A stretch of 39,027 nucleotides of DNA from Clostridia bacterium (GTDB lineage Bacteria > Bacillota > Clostridia > Christensenellales > Aristaeellaceae). The first letter of the stretch is position 1; each line of letters starts with the position of its first letter. Position numbers and translations under genes: made by a program. Where the stretch lies: contig CAAGII010000220.1 of the NCBI GenBank assembly GCA_900769875.1, positions 1-39,027 of the forward strand. Direction: 5' to 3'. Shown one piece after another: positions 16,175 to 24,174 of the stretch. The notes beneath the pieces are model-generated. The model was given only the letters and a program-made list of their open reading frames with translations, did no database searches and was not told the DNA's origin.

Positions 16175-16191
16175 TTCGTCGCCATTCGACG
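16175..16191 (-). promoter_or_regulatory. Two degenerate tandem 0A boxes, overlapping a sigma-H-like -10
   Basis: CGTCGAA and CGACGAA spaced 10 bp apart on the minus strand (consensus TGNCGAA, first base differs in both). The first overlaps GTCGAAT, which with GCCGGAAAA (16201-16209) resembles a sigma-H promoter but with a 10-bp instead of 11-12-bp gap. Tentative. Confidence 0.4.
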
Positions 16192-16277
16192 CGCGCGACG
16201 TTTTCCGGCATGCACCCAAAGGATAGTTCTGTCTATGACTGATGCATAGTATTGCAGTATTTTGCAGGTTTCCGTGC

Positions 16278-16308
16278 AAAAAGCGGGCTGGCATCATGTG
16301 CAGCCCGC
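16278..16308 (-). terminator. Intrinsic terminator of the methyltransferase-to-TPR gene chain
   Basis: Stem GCGGGCTG (16283-16290) with CAGCCCGC (16301-16308), followed on the minus strand by TTTTT. It separates the zinc-ribbon/TPR gene from spo0A. Confidence 0.8.
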
Positions 16309-16342
16309 GTTAATTTGCATGTTATTGCGTGTTTCCTTCATT

Positions 16343-16360
16343 TGTCGAAAATATGTCGAA
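16343..16360 (+). promoter_or_regulatory. Tandem perfect 0A boxes (Spo0A binding sites)
   Basis: TGTCGAA at 16343-16349 and again at 16354-16360, starts 11 bp apart and in the same orientation, as expected for a Spo0A dimer bound along one face of the helix. They lie 345 bp upstream of spo0A, between the preceding gene's stop and its terminator. Confidence 0.5.
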
Positions 16361-16385
16361 TTGTTGCGCATTTTTTAACCATTCG

Positions 16386-18311
16386 TCACTGGAGGTAACG
16401 CATGTTGATGGCAGTCACCACGTCGTTCTGGCAAAGGTAGTCCAGCTGCCATACATGGCCGTCCACCGTGCCGGTGGTGTAGCGCACGATTTTCATATCC
16501 CCGTCAAGCTCCGGGTAGACCATGCCGTCCTGACCGGCCTTGCCCGTGCCGTTTTTGTTGATGTACATCTTGCCCACCGCGGTGGCGCTTTGCCAGTACA
16601 GTCCGCGGTTGCCGGAGGGGCTGGCCACCTGTCCCATATCGCGGAACCTGCCGATGACCGTGTCGAGGTCGTTGCCCACCGCAGTCCCCCTCGGGCCCTT
16701 GTAGGTCGGGCTGCTCAGGTGAAGCTCCGCGAGCAGATGCGAGCCCTTCTGGTTCATGAACACGGCATGGCCCCAGTCGTAGACATATTTGCGGCAGGGC
16801 AGCTCCAGCCCGTCAAGCGTCACGTCCTCGGTGGAGAGCGGATCGCCGTAGGAGGCAAGGAAATCGTCCAGCTTGCTGACGCCGGGGCGAAGGCCGTTCA
16901 CCACATCATCGACGGTAAAGGCTTCCTTGGGCGAGGGCGACGCCTCAATCTTGTAGCGCACCGACAGCGTGTTGCTTGCCTTGCCGTACTCGTTCACCGA
17001 TACGGCGTGCAGCTCGCAGTAGCAGCCTGTGGGCAGCCAGAACGGCTCGCCCGTGTAGATGGGGCTGTCCGCGTCGGGCGGCGATCCGTCGATGGTGTAG
17101 TAGATGGTGATGTTGGGATCCACGGTGCGCTCAATGTTCTGCCAGATGCGCAGCTTCTGCCGCTGCTTGTAGGTGTTGGGCGCGAGGCTGGCATAGGGCG
17201 TGCCGGGCGCGGGCATGGACACGCGGAAGGTCGCGGAGCGCTCGTCGCTGATCAGATCGCCGTTCACGCTGACGCAGCGCAGCGACCAGGTGTTTTCATC
17301 CAGCCGCAGCGGCTCGGAGTAGAGCATGCCCTCCTGCGGAAGGATCGCGCTGTCGTCAAAGGTGAAGTACACCTCGTACCCCTGTGGGGACGCCAGAATC
17401 ACATTCAGCACCTTTTCATAGTAGCCGCTGCCCTCGCTGATGGTGGGCGGCTGAGGCAGCAGCGCGTTGCGCTGGTTGTAGAAGGTGGCACTGCCGGTCT
17501 TTTCATAGGCCAGCTTCATCAGATCCGCCGCCTCGGGCTCGCGTCCCTGCGCGAGCATGATGCGGATCACATTGGTATACGCCTCCGTGGCGGAGGGCAC
17601 GATTTCGGTGAAAACAGCGGTATAGAGCCGCTCAGCCTCCTCCATGCGCCCGGCGGCCTCATAGGCGTTGCCAAGCTGGAGAAGCCCCGGCACATGGGCG
17701 TTTTCCAGCCCGTCCTGCTCCGCGGCCTTGCGGAAGGCCTCGATCGCGCCCTCGATATCGCCGATGTTCATGCGCTCCTCGGCCACGGCGCGCAGCGCGG
17801 TGGACGTCGTGTCCATGCCGAGCCTTGCGCGCACGCGCTGACCTGCGTCGGTGCCGGTGATGAACACCACGCCGCCCGCCACCGCGCCAATCAGCACCGT
17901 CACGCACACCAGCAGCACAATCATCCAGTTGACCATCAGCTTGCGCTTGGGCGGACGGTTGGCGTTCATGTCGCTTTCCACAATGGGGCTGTCCACATAG
18001 ACGCCGCGCTTGGGGCGCTCAAAGCCGCTGTCGAGCTGCATGCCGTCCTCGCCATACACCTCGGGGCGCGCATAGACCGGGACAGGCCCCTCATGCGCGG
18101 AGGGATCCACATAGGTTCGCCCCTGTCCCTGACGCTCCGCCGTGTAGGGCGGCTTGCCCTCGCTGGCGGCCTGCCGGGCGCGCTTGCCCTGACGCATGCT
18201 CTCAATTCCGGTATCGTGGTGGGTATTCTGAGGAAGCAGCGTACCGCATGCACGGCACACGATCTCCTCGTCGGCGGCATACGCGCCGCAGTGGGGACAC
18301 AGCAAAAGCAT
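16386..18311 (-). CDS. Zinc-ribbon membrane protein with TPR and chitobiase-like beta domains
   Basis: 641 residues. Residues 5-22 form a zinc ribbon (CPHC...CRAC), 23-124 are a polar linker, 126-152 a single membrane helix (WMIVLLVCVTVLIGAVAGGV), 165-275 helical TPR-like repeats (GDIEGAIEAFRKAAEQ, GNAYEAAGRMEEAERLY), about 290-470 two beta domains of the chitobiase C-terminal type (YYTIDGSPPDADSPIY is characteristic) and 480-641 an unassigned domain. The zinc ribbon would be cytoplasmic and the bulk extracellular. Function unknown; a surface or spore-envelope scaffold is possible. It follows the HEAT gene by 38 bp and ends at a terminator. The direct start at 18311 is short on ribosome-site signal. 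Confidence 0.78.
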   Translation of the reverse strand: MLLLCPHCGAYAADEEIVCRACGTLLPQNTHHDTGIESMRQGKRARQAASEGKPPYTAERQGQGRTYVDPSAHEGPVPVYARPEVYGEDGMQLDSGFERPKRGVYVDSPIVESDMNANRPPKRKLMVNWMIVLLVCVTVLIGAVAGGVVFITGTDAGQRVRARLGMDTTSTALRAVAEERMNIGDIEGAIEAFRKAAEQDGLENAHVPGLLQLGNAYEAAGRMEEAERLYTAVFTEIVPSATEAYTNVIRIMLAQGREPEAADLMKLAYEKTGSATFYNQRNALLPQPPTISEGSGYYEKVLNVILASPQGYEVYFTFDDSAILPQEGMLYSEPLRLDENTWSLRCVSVNGDLISDERSATFRVSMPAPGTPYASLAPNTYKQRQKLRIWQNIERTVDPNITIYYTIDGSPPDADSPIYTGEPFWLPTGCYCELHAVSVNEYGKASNTLSVRYKIEASPSPKEAFTVDDVVNGLRPGVSKLDDFLASYGDPLSTEDVTLDGLELPCRKYVYDWGHAVFMNQKGSHLLAELHLSSPTYKGPRGTAVGNDLDTVIGRFRDMGQVASPSGNRGLYWQSATAVGKMYINKNGTGKAGQDGMVYPELDGDMKIVRYTTGTVDGHVWQLDYLCQNDVVTAINMRYLQ

Positions 18312-18349
18312 TCACCTCGCATGGCGCCAAGCGTTCAGCCCGTTCCGGA

Positions 18350-19180
18350 TCAGTCCACATCGGTATCGTGCAGCGCTTCGTAGTCGGGATCATAGGTAAA
18401 ATCGCGGTCGGGCGCGCTTCCGCCAAGCATCTCGATGGCGTTGCGCAGCTCGATGAAATCCACATAGCCGGTCTCCTCGTCCGAGGCGGCCTCCATCAGC
18501 ACGGGCAGCGCGCGCTCATCGCCCAGCTTGCCCAGATAGCTTGCCAGCACAGCCCTGCGTTCGGGATGCTCGCGGAAAAGCCGCTCGGTCAGGCGGTACA
18601 CCTGCTCGTTGCCGGGATAGTTCACCAGCACGTCCAGCAGCGCCTGCTGCCCCGCGTCACCCGCGCGGGAGAGCGCCTCCAGCATCGGCTGAACCGCCGA
18701 GCTGCCCATCGCGCTCAGGCTTTCCAGCGCGTTGTCGGCCAGCTCGTCATCCCAATCGCGGTCAAGCTGCCAGGAAATGTAGAGCATCTTGGGCTGGGTC
18801 GACTCCATATCGCGCAGGAGCGTGATGGCCATCATTTTCGCCTCGTTGCCAGCCTCCTGATCCTTGAGCAGCGCCGTCAGCCGCTTTTCGCACGGCTTGC
18901 CCACCGCCTGAATCTGCTCCAGCAGAAGGTCGGGCACGGGCACGTTGCGCTCGCAGTATGCGCACATCCAGTCCACCAGATCCTTCGCGTCCTCAAACTG
19001 GGTGAAATACGCGCCTGGCGTCACGCCGTCCAGCCATTTGGCGGGCGTGTTCAGAAAGGTCATGTAGACGCGGGGCATGTCGTTTTCCATATCGTCATAG
19101 GTGCGGTAGTCGCCACGGTGCTCCTTCATCCACGCCGTGACGAACTGCTCAAAATGCTTGTCAAAATCAATGCATTTCAT
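18350..19180 (-). CDS. HEAT-repeat-like protein
   Basis: 276-residue soluble acidic protein. After an N-terminal segment (MKCIDFDKHFEQFVTAWMKE) of unknown fold, residues from about 105 to the end look like HEAT/PBS-type helical repeats (AMGSSAVQPMLEALSRAGDA, LGDERALPVLMEAASDEE). The ATG overlaps the stop of the TPR gene (ATGA) and GGAGG lies upstream, so the genes are translationally coupled. No catalytic motif was recognised; a binding or scaffold role with the neighbouring TPR proteins is inference. Confidence 0.78.
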   Translation of the reverse strand: MKCIDFDKHFEQFVTAWMKEHRGDYRTYDDMENDMPRVYMTFLNTPAKWLDGVTPGAYFTQFEDAKDLVDWMCAYCERNVPVPDLLLEQIQAVGKPCEKRLTALLKDQEAGNEAKMMAITLLRDMESTQPKMLYISWQLDRDWDDELADNALESLSAMGSSAVQPMLEALSRAGDAGQQALLDVLVNYPGNEQVYRLTERLFREHPERRAVLASYLGKLGDERALPVLMEAASDEETGYVDFIELRNAIEMLGGSAPDRDFTYDPDYEALHDTDVD

Positions 19181-20886
19181 CGTTTCATTCTCCTCCTTGC
19201 CGATTGGCGCGCCGGAGCGATCGCCGCAGCGCACACCGCGCCCTCCCGGATATCCAGTTCACCGTCCGTGATGAGCCTCAGCGCGCGGCGAACCCTGCGC
19301 ACGCTGAGGGACAAATGCCGCATTCGCCACGCCGCAAGCTCACGCTGCCCGGTGACGTACAGGTACTTCAATTCGATGGCGCGGATGAAATCCAGCATGC
19401 GGCCGGATGTCACGCGCTGCCTCATGTCCCGCGTCATGCCGCTCCACAGCCCGGCGGCATACTGTGCCAGCGGCTGCGACTGGCGCAGCGAGCCGGTGGC
19501 CATCAGCAGCGCGCGCAGCAGCTCCCTCCAGCGCTCATGCCTGCCGCTTTCGCGGATGACGGTTTTGCGCACCGCCATGCCGTCGTCCGTCAGCAGCAGC
19601 GCGCTGCCCGACGCGCCCATCACATACAGACACGCCAGCGCGACCCTGCGCGTCATGGGATCCACCGTCGGCAGCATGAGCAGCTCGCGCAGATAGCCCT
19701 CCGCCGCCCTACCGCAGCCGGCTGCGAGCAGGCGCAGCACAAACACCTGCATCTCCCGCTGCGGCACGGTAAACACCCAGTCCGCCAGCATGCGCAGCTG
19801 ACTGCCGGGGGTCAGCCACGCGGAGGCGGCGTCCTCGCCCTCCTTGGGCAGCGCGCAGGCAAGGCGGTTGAACAGATCGCCGATGGGATACTGCTCGTTC
19901 ATGCGCAGCACCGCCTCAGGCTCCTCCTGCGCGTGCGACAGGCAGTAGCGCGCCTGATCGTCGCCCGGATCAATGCGCAGGATGCGCTGCCACAGCGCCG
20001 TCGCATACGGCAGATTCCCGCGCTCAAGCTGCAGCTGCGCCATGAAGTACATCAGCGATATGCGACCGGGCGTTTTGTTCAGCTGCGCGGTCAGGTAACG
20101 CTCCATGAGCGCGTTTTCGCCGCACTGCTCCGCCGCGTCGAGGAACACCGTCTCGTATTCCGGCGCGGCGCAAGCGCTCGCGGCCCTGTCAAGCACAAGG
20201 CGGCACATGCGCGTACTGCCCATGCCGTGCAGGCACACCGCCAGCCCGGCGAGCGCGCGCGGCTCCTGCGCCCGGATGCGAAGCGCGCGCACAAAGCCCT
20301 TCGCCGCCGCCTCGTGCTTCCCGTTCGCAAGCAGCTCCTCCGCCCAGTGGCAGAGCACCGGCACACGATCCCACGCCATGCGCAGCGCGCGGCGCAGCCG
20401 CTTTTCCGCAAGCGCTCCGTCGCCCGCCCGGTACGCCGCGCTCGCGCGGAGCATCAAGCCCCCCAGCCGCGCATGCTCGGGCGGATACGCCGCCGCTCTG
20501 CCGCTATGCAGCAGCGCGTGCGCCTCCTCCGCGCACGGGCCGTAGGGATCGATGGTCAGGCAATGGGTCAGGCTGTCCTCCGCCATCTCCGTTTCGCCAA
20601 GCATCAGCTGACACCTTGACAGCATCAGCCACGCCTGCGCCGGAGCATCCCTGCGCGAAAGCGTGCGGTACAAAAGCGAGGCCGCCTGCTCGTAGCAGGC
20701 AAGCGCCATCAGCGCATCCGCAAGCTCAAGGCGCGTCGCCGTGGCGTCCTCGCGCTCCAGCGCCTGATAGAGCAGCTCCACCGCCTCCACATGCTGACCC
20801 TTCCTGCGATACTCCCCGGCGCGCCGCCGCAGCCTGCCCGCCGTCATGGCAAACGCAACCACATTGCCCCTTAGCTCCCCGCTCAT
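19177..20886 (-). CDS. TPR-repeat protein
   Basis: 569-residue soluble, Ala/Arg/Leu-rich protein made almost entirely of helical TPR-like hairpins (RRKGQHVEAVELLYQALERE, ALMALACYEQAASLLYRTLS, GETEMAEDSLTHCLTIDPYG and others through about residue 400), then a less regular helical C-terminus. No membrane segment or enzyme motif is visible. GGGAGGAG precedes the ATG. It starts 20 bp after hslO and overlaps the next gene by ATGA, placing it in the middle of the chain. Role unknown; likely a protein-protein interaction platform. Confidence 0.8.
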   Translation of the reverse strand: MSGELRGNVVAFAMTAGRLRRRAGEYRRKGQHVEAVELLYQALEREDATATRLELADALMALACYEQAASLLYRTLSRRDAPAQAWLMLSRCQLMLGETEMAEDSLTHCLTIDPYGPCAEEAHALLHSGRAAAYPPEHARLGGLMLRASAAYRAGDGALAEKRLRRALRMAWDRVPVLCHWAEELLANGKHEAAAKGFVRALRIRAQEPRALAGLAVCLHGMGSTRMCRLVLDRAASACAAPEYETVFLDAAEQCGENALMERYLTAQLNKTPGRISLMYFMAQLQLERGNLPYATALWQRILRIDPGDDQARYCLSHAQEEPEAVLRMNEQYPIGDLFNRLACALPKEGEDAASAWLTPGSQLRMLADWVFTVPQREMQVFVLRLLAAGCGRAAEGYLRELLMLPTVDPMTRRVALACLYVMGASGSALLLTDDGMAVRKTVIRESGRHERWRELLRALLMATGSLRQSQPLAQYAAGLWSGMTRDMRQRVTSGRMLDFIRAIELKYLYVTGQRELAAWRMRHLSLSVRRVRRALRLITDGELDIREGAVCAAAIAPARQSARRRMKR

Positions 20887-20906
20887 GACTCCTCCCGTTC
20901 TGCGCG

Positions 20907-21803
20907 TCAGTGAGTCGCCCGCACCAGGAGCGCCTTCAGCTCCCCGGTGGTGAAATGATAGGCGCTGTGGCAGAAATGGCAGCCAAGCTCCGCGCCCAGG
21001 TCCTCGTCGATGAGCGACTGCAGCTCGGCGCGACCCAGCGAAATGAGCGCGCGCTCCATCCGCTCACGGCTGCAGGAGCAGTGATAGCGCAGCGGCGTGC
21101 GCTCCAGCAGCTCGGGCTTCATGCCCCGGAACCAGTCCTCCAGCAGCTCCTCCTTGGGCGCGAAGGTCATCTCGCGGCTCAGGTCGGCAAACATCGGGCT
21201 GCGCAGCTCCAGCTGCTCGATGGTGCTTTCCTCGCACCCCGGCAGCGGCTGAATGAGCAGTCCGCCCGCCTTGAGCACCGCGTCGCCCGCCACCAGCACG
21301 CCCAGCGCGACCAGCGAGGGCTGCTGCTCGGACACGGTGAAATAGTTGGCAAAGTCGATGCCCAGCTCGCCGCTGACCAGCTCGATCTGCCCCACATACG
21401 GCTCGCGCAGACCCAGGTTTTTCACCACCGTCATGCGTCCCGTGTGGCCGATGGCGCCGCCCACGTCCAGCTTGCCGTTTGCCTGAAGGGGCAGCTGCAC
21501 CTGCGCGTCGTCGCACGTCACCTTCAGATCGCCGTGGTTGGCCACCGCGCACAGCGTGCCCATGGGGCCGTCGCCCTTGATGGTCACGGTCACCGATTCG
21601 TCCGCGCCCTTCATCATCACGCCCAGCATGGCCGTGCCGGTCATCAGGCGACCCATGGCCGCCGTGCATACCGGCGTCGCGCTGTGGATATCCGCCGCGC
21701 GCTGGCACATGGCGGTGGTTTCGCACATCATCACGCGCACCTGACCGTCCATCAGCGTCAGACGCAGCATCTCGTCGCCTTCGCGTCTCTCTATGGTATT
21801 CAT
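20907..21803 (-). CDS. hslO: Hsp33, redox-regulated holdase chaperone
   Basis: 298-residue Hsp33. The N-terminal domain has the family pattern (TGTAMLGVMMKGADESVTVT, KGDGPMGTL), and the C-terminal redox switch has the four zinc cysteines as CSC near residue 237 and CHFC near 270. Under oxidising stress these lose zinc, form disulfides and expose the chaperone surface. The start at 21803 is chosen because its ATG overlaps the methyltransferase stop (ATGA); the longer frame to 21854 lies in the upstream gene. Cytoplasmic. Confidence 0.95.
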   Translation of the reverse strand: MNTIERREGDEMLRLTLMDGQVRVMMCETTAMCQRAADIHSATPVCTAAMGRLMTGTAMLGVMMKGADESVTVTIKGDGPMGTLCAVANHGDLKVTCDDAQVQLPLQANGKLDVGGAIGHTGRMTVVKNLGLREPYVGQIELVSGELGIDFANYFTVSEQQPSLVALGVLVAGDAVLKAGGLLIQPLPGCEESTIEQLELRSPMFADLSREMTFAPKEELLEDWFRGMKPELLERTPLRYHCSCSRERMERALISLGRAELQSLIDEDLGAELGCHFCHSAYHFTTGELKALLVRATH

Positions 21804-22567
21804 ACCTCTGTCCCCCCTAATCCATCCGCCCGCCTGATCGCGGCAAAATGCCACCGATCCTCATCCACCCGCGGTATCTCCAATCGGCCGTTGGCATACA
21901 CCATCACCCGGTCAAAGCCCGCCTGATGCAGAAGATTCGTCAGCGACTGCATGCTGTGCCCGCGCTGGCGCTGCTCCTCATCCACCCGCTGATAGCTCCC
22001 GTCCTCCTGACGGACGAAGAAGCACAGGTGCATGTCCACCAGACCCGTATGCTCTGCGTAGTGGTTCTGCCAAAGGTAGGTGATATGCTCGGTGTCCTCG
22101 CAAATCAGCTGATCGCCCAGCTGATGCTTGAGCTTATGGGGCGTGGACACGTCGAAAAACAGCCCGCCGCCGGGGCGCAGCGCGGCGTGCGCCGCAGTGA
22201 AGAAGGACAGCACGTCCTCATCACTGAGCAGGTAATTCACACCGTCGCAGGTCGCCAGCACCGCGTCCATCGGGCGGTGGAGGCGCAGCTGGCGCATGTC
22301 CTGCCGCACGAAGGGGATCGCCATGCCCTCCTTGCGGGCCTTCTGCGCGGCAATCCACAGCATGTCCTGGCTGATGTCCACCCCCGTCATGCGAAAGCCG
22401 CACCGCTGCAGCGGCAGCGTCAGATTGCCCGTGCCGCAGGCGCATTCGCACACCTTGCCCTCGCGGATTCCGCAGGCGGCCATCATCGACCGGTAAAAGG
22501 AAGCCCATGCGCGATAATCCACATCGCTCATCAGCTCGTCATACAACGCAGCAAATCCCGTGTACAT
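21800..22567 (-). CDS. Class I SAM-dependent methyltransferase
   Basis: 255-residue methyltransferase of the YqeM/DUF-like clostridial type. Motif I is CECACGTGNLTLPL (residues 39-52), the acidic ribose-binding residue lies in MTGVDISQDML near 62, motif IV LATCDGVNYLLSD near 108, then LRPGGGLFFDVSTP. The start MYTGFAALYDELMSDVDY is typical of this group. The substrate is not known. It is first in the overlapping methyltransferase-hslO-TPR-HEAT-zinc-ribbon chain. GGAG precedes the ATG. The 50-bp gap from the SASP gene has only a weak hairpin. Confidence 0.88.
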   Translation of the reverse strand: MYTGFAALYDELMSDVDYRAWASFYRSMMAACGIREGKVCECACGTGNLTLPLQRCGFRMTGVDISQDMLWIAAQKARKEGMAIPFVRQDMRQLRLHRPMDAVLATCDGVNYLLSDEDVLSFFTAAHAALRPGGGLFFDVSTPHKLKHQLGDQLICEDTEHITYLWQNHYAEHTGLVDMHLCFFVRQEDGSYQRVDEEQRQRGHSMQSLTNLLHQAGFDRVMVYANGRLEIPRVDEDRWHFAAIRRADGLGGTEV

Positions 22568-22617
22568 CTGTCTCCAACCCTCTCGCCCGGAGCCGCTTGA
22601 AAGGCGGCAGGCTGCGC

Positions 22618-22782
22618 CTAACGCCTCCGCCTGCGCATGCTGCCGCCAATCCGCCCGGTATCCTTGGCGCTGATGCCTGCCCAGCCCTTCTCACGCAAAA
22701 GAGACGTCAGTCCAAGCTGCTCGGCAAGCTCGTATTTCCTTCTTGTCTGTTCGTCAGGACGCCAGCGCGTTCTCTGCGCCAT
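22618..22782 (-). CDS. Small acid-soluble spore protein, alpha/beta-type-like
   Basis: 54 residues with the pattern KYELAEQLGLTSLLREKGWAG followed by ISAKDTGRIGG, which matches short alpha/beta SASP relatives of Clostridia (ELA-ELG...GWAGLT...GRIGG), and a basic RRRRR end. SASPs coat and protect DNA in the forespore. The start at 22782 has AGGGGGT 6 nt upstream; the ATG at 22800 would lie too close to the forespore-type -10 element. It fits with spo0A in the same window. Confidence is limited by the small size. Confidence 0.72.
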   Translation of the reverse strand: MAQRTRWRPDEQTRRKYELAEQLGLTSLLREKGWAGISAKDTGRIGGSMRRRRR

Positions 22783-22804
22783 ACCGCCACCCCCTGTCAT
22801 GCCT

Positions 22805-22834
22805 TAGCATGGTGCACGGCGCGGCAAAGTATCC
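22805..22834 (-). promoter_or_regulatory. Sigma-F/G-like forespore promoter of the SASP gene
   Basis: GGATA - 18 bp - CATGCTA on the minus strand, close to the sigma-G consensus (GHATR and CATWMTA, one mismatch each), about 23 bp upstream of the chosen SASP start. SASP genes are classic sigma-G targets. Confidence 0.5.
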
Positions 22835-22844
22835 ATTGCATTGT

Positions 22845-23852
22845 TCAGACGTCCGTATCGTCCTCGTCATCCTCGTCGTCGTCGTCATCGTCGTCGCTTG
22901 CGGCCAGACCGCGCCCGACCTGCGCGCCCTCGATGCGGCTATTGATGAAGCGGTCAAACACCGCGTTGGTATAGCTCGCCGTGATAAAGCGGCTCAGCGC
23001 AAAGCCGATGAGCACATACCACACCAGCGGCGCGAGCACAAGCACCGCGTAGCTGCCGGTCAGCAGCGTCACCGCGGCCATCAGCACCACCGGCACGCAG
23101 TGCAGCAGGCGAATGCCCACGCTCATGGGCAGGCGCGCGATGGCGAGCAGCAGGCCGTTGCGCAGCACATCGCGCAGCCGCAGCCGATAGCTCACAATCA
23201 GCGGATGCATGTAGGTGACCGCGAGGCACCACACCACGCCGATCATCAGCACCAGCACCTGCGGTACGGTCATCAACGGCTGCGTCAGCGCCAGACTGCC
23301 GTAGAAGCGCCATGACATGTACACCACAATGGGCACGAGCGATGTAATGAACGAAATGACCAGGCTCTGCTTCCAGTTTTCCTTCACCGCGTCCTTGAAA
23401 TCAGACCAGACGAAGGCATGCTCGTCTCTCGCCCAGTTGCGCGTGACATAGCACACGCCGGCCGTCGCGGGTCCCGTGATGGCGATACAGGGGATGAGCA
23501 GCAGCAGCGTCCACAGCACAATGGTGTTGATACCGCTTTGCGCGTCCGCCATGGAAATGTAGGTGACCTCGCTGCTTTCGCCCTCCGCGATTTCCACCAC
23601 CGTGGTCGTGCCCGCCAGCGCGTCGTCCGCGAAGCTCATCAACTCCAGGCAGGAAAAGGTGGCCCACAGGATCACCAGCAGCGTCGGAAGCCACACCAGC
23701 GCGTACATCAGGTTCAGCCTGCACAACCCGCTCAGCCGCACACGCAGCATCTCGACAAACAACGCCCAGCGTGTTTTGGGCAGGTCCTCGGGCGTATAGT
23801 CGCCCTTTCCACTTTTGCCGAAGTAGTAGCTGTTCATCAGCTTGTCAAACAT
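22845..23852 (-). CDS. DUF624/YesL-like membrane protein with poly-acidic C-terminus
   Basis: 335-residue protein with about six membrane helices (LMYALVWLPTLLVILWATFS, TIVLWTLLLLIPCIAITG, LVISFITSLVPIVVYMS, VLVLMIGVVWCLAVTYM and two near 250-300). The pattern of GPATAGVCYVTRNWARDEH followed by DFKDAVKENWKQS is that of DUF624/YesL proteins, whose function is unknown though some accompany sugar ABC operons. Unusual is the C-terminus, with about 13 consecutive Asp/Glu. The start at 23852 has GAGGAGG 9 nt upstream. It has its own promoter and stands alone. Confidence 0.8.
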   Translation of the reverse strand: MFDKLMNSYYFGKSGKGDYTPEDLPKTRWALFVEMLRVRLSGLCRLNLMYALVWLPTLLVILWATFSCLELMSFADDALAGTTTVVEIAEGESSEVTYISMADAQSGINTIVLWTLLLLIPCIAITGPATAGVCYVTRNWARDEHAFVWSDFKDAVKENWKQSLVISFITSLVPIVVYMSWRFYGSLALTQPLMTVPQVLVLMIGVVWCLAVTYMHPLIVSYRLRLRDVLRNGLLLAIARLPMSVGIRLLHCVPVVLMAAVTLLTGSYAVLVLAPLVWYVLIGFALSRFITASYTNAVFDRFINSRIEGAQVGRGLAASDDDDDDDEDDEDDTDV

Positions 23853-23884
23853 GATTGCCATCCTCCTCACGCTGCAGTGCAGGT

Positions 23885-23913
23885 ATTATACCATATTCGC
23901 GCCAAAATGCCAA
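23885..23913 (-). promoter_or_regulatory. Sigma-A promoter of the DUF624-like gene
   Basis: TTGGCA - 17 bp - TATAAT on the minus strand, 32 bp upstream of the ATG. The 23914-24071 stretch between this and the phage-like operon promoter holds no gene. Confidence 0.8.
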
Positions 23914-24071
23914 TAGCCAGCACGTTTCGCCTGCCCCCGCGCAAAGAATTGTTGCATGCTTCTCTCCCGGGCGGGGCCGCGGCGCGGGCGCATGTCCGCC
24001 GTCATGCTACGCCGCGTTTGCGAAGCCTGTATGAACTTGCGCGCCTTCGGGGGAAATGTTCCATACCTGCG

Positions 24072-24100
24072 TGGAAATTACCGAACATATGTTCTATTCT
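24072..24100 (+). promoter_or_regulatory. Promoter of the phage-like particle operon
   Basis: TGGAAA - 17 bp - TATTCT, or alternatively ATTACC - 17 bp - TACACT shifted 5 bp. Either choice puts the LexA box across the spacer, so LexA would block it. It is followed by an untranslated leader of about 65-70 nt. Confidence 0.55.
24082..24095 (+). promoter_or_regulatory. LexA (SOS) box
   Basis: CGAACATATGTTCT matches 13 of 14 positions of the Gram-positive LexA/DinR consensus CGAACRNRYGTTYC; its core GAACATATGTTC is a perfect 12-bp palindrome. Confidence 0.75.
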
Positions 24101-24174
24101 ACACTCACCATCAGCCGAACAGGCCGATGCAGAAGCCGAACATCCTTCGGCAGCAAGCAAAGGAGAGACAACCC

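Noticed and set aside
16329..18383. Plus-strand open frame of 684 codons
   Set aside because: Exact antisense of the zinc-ribbon/TPR gene; low-complexity shadow composition.
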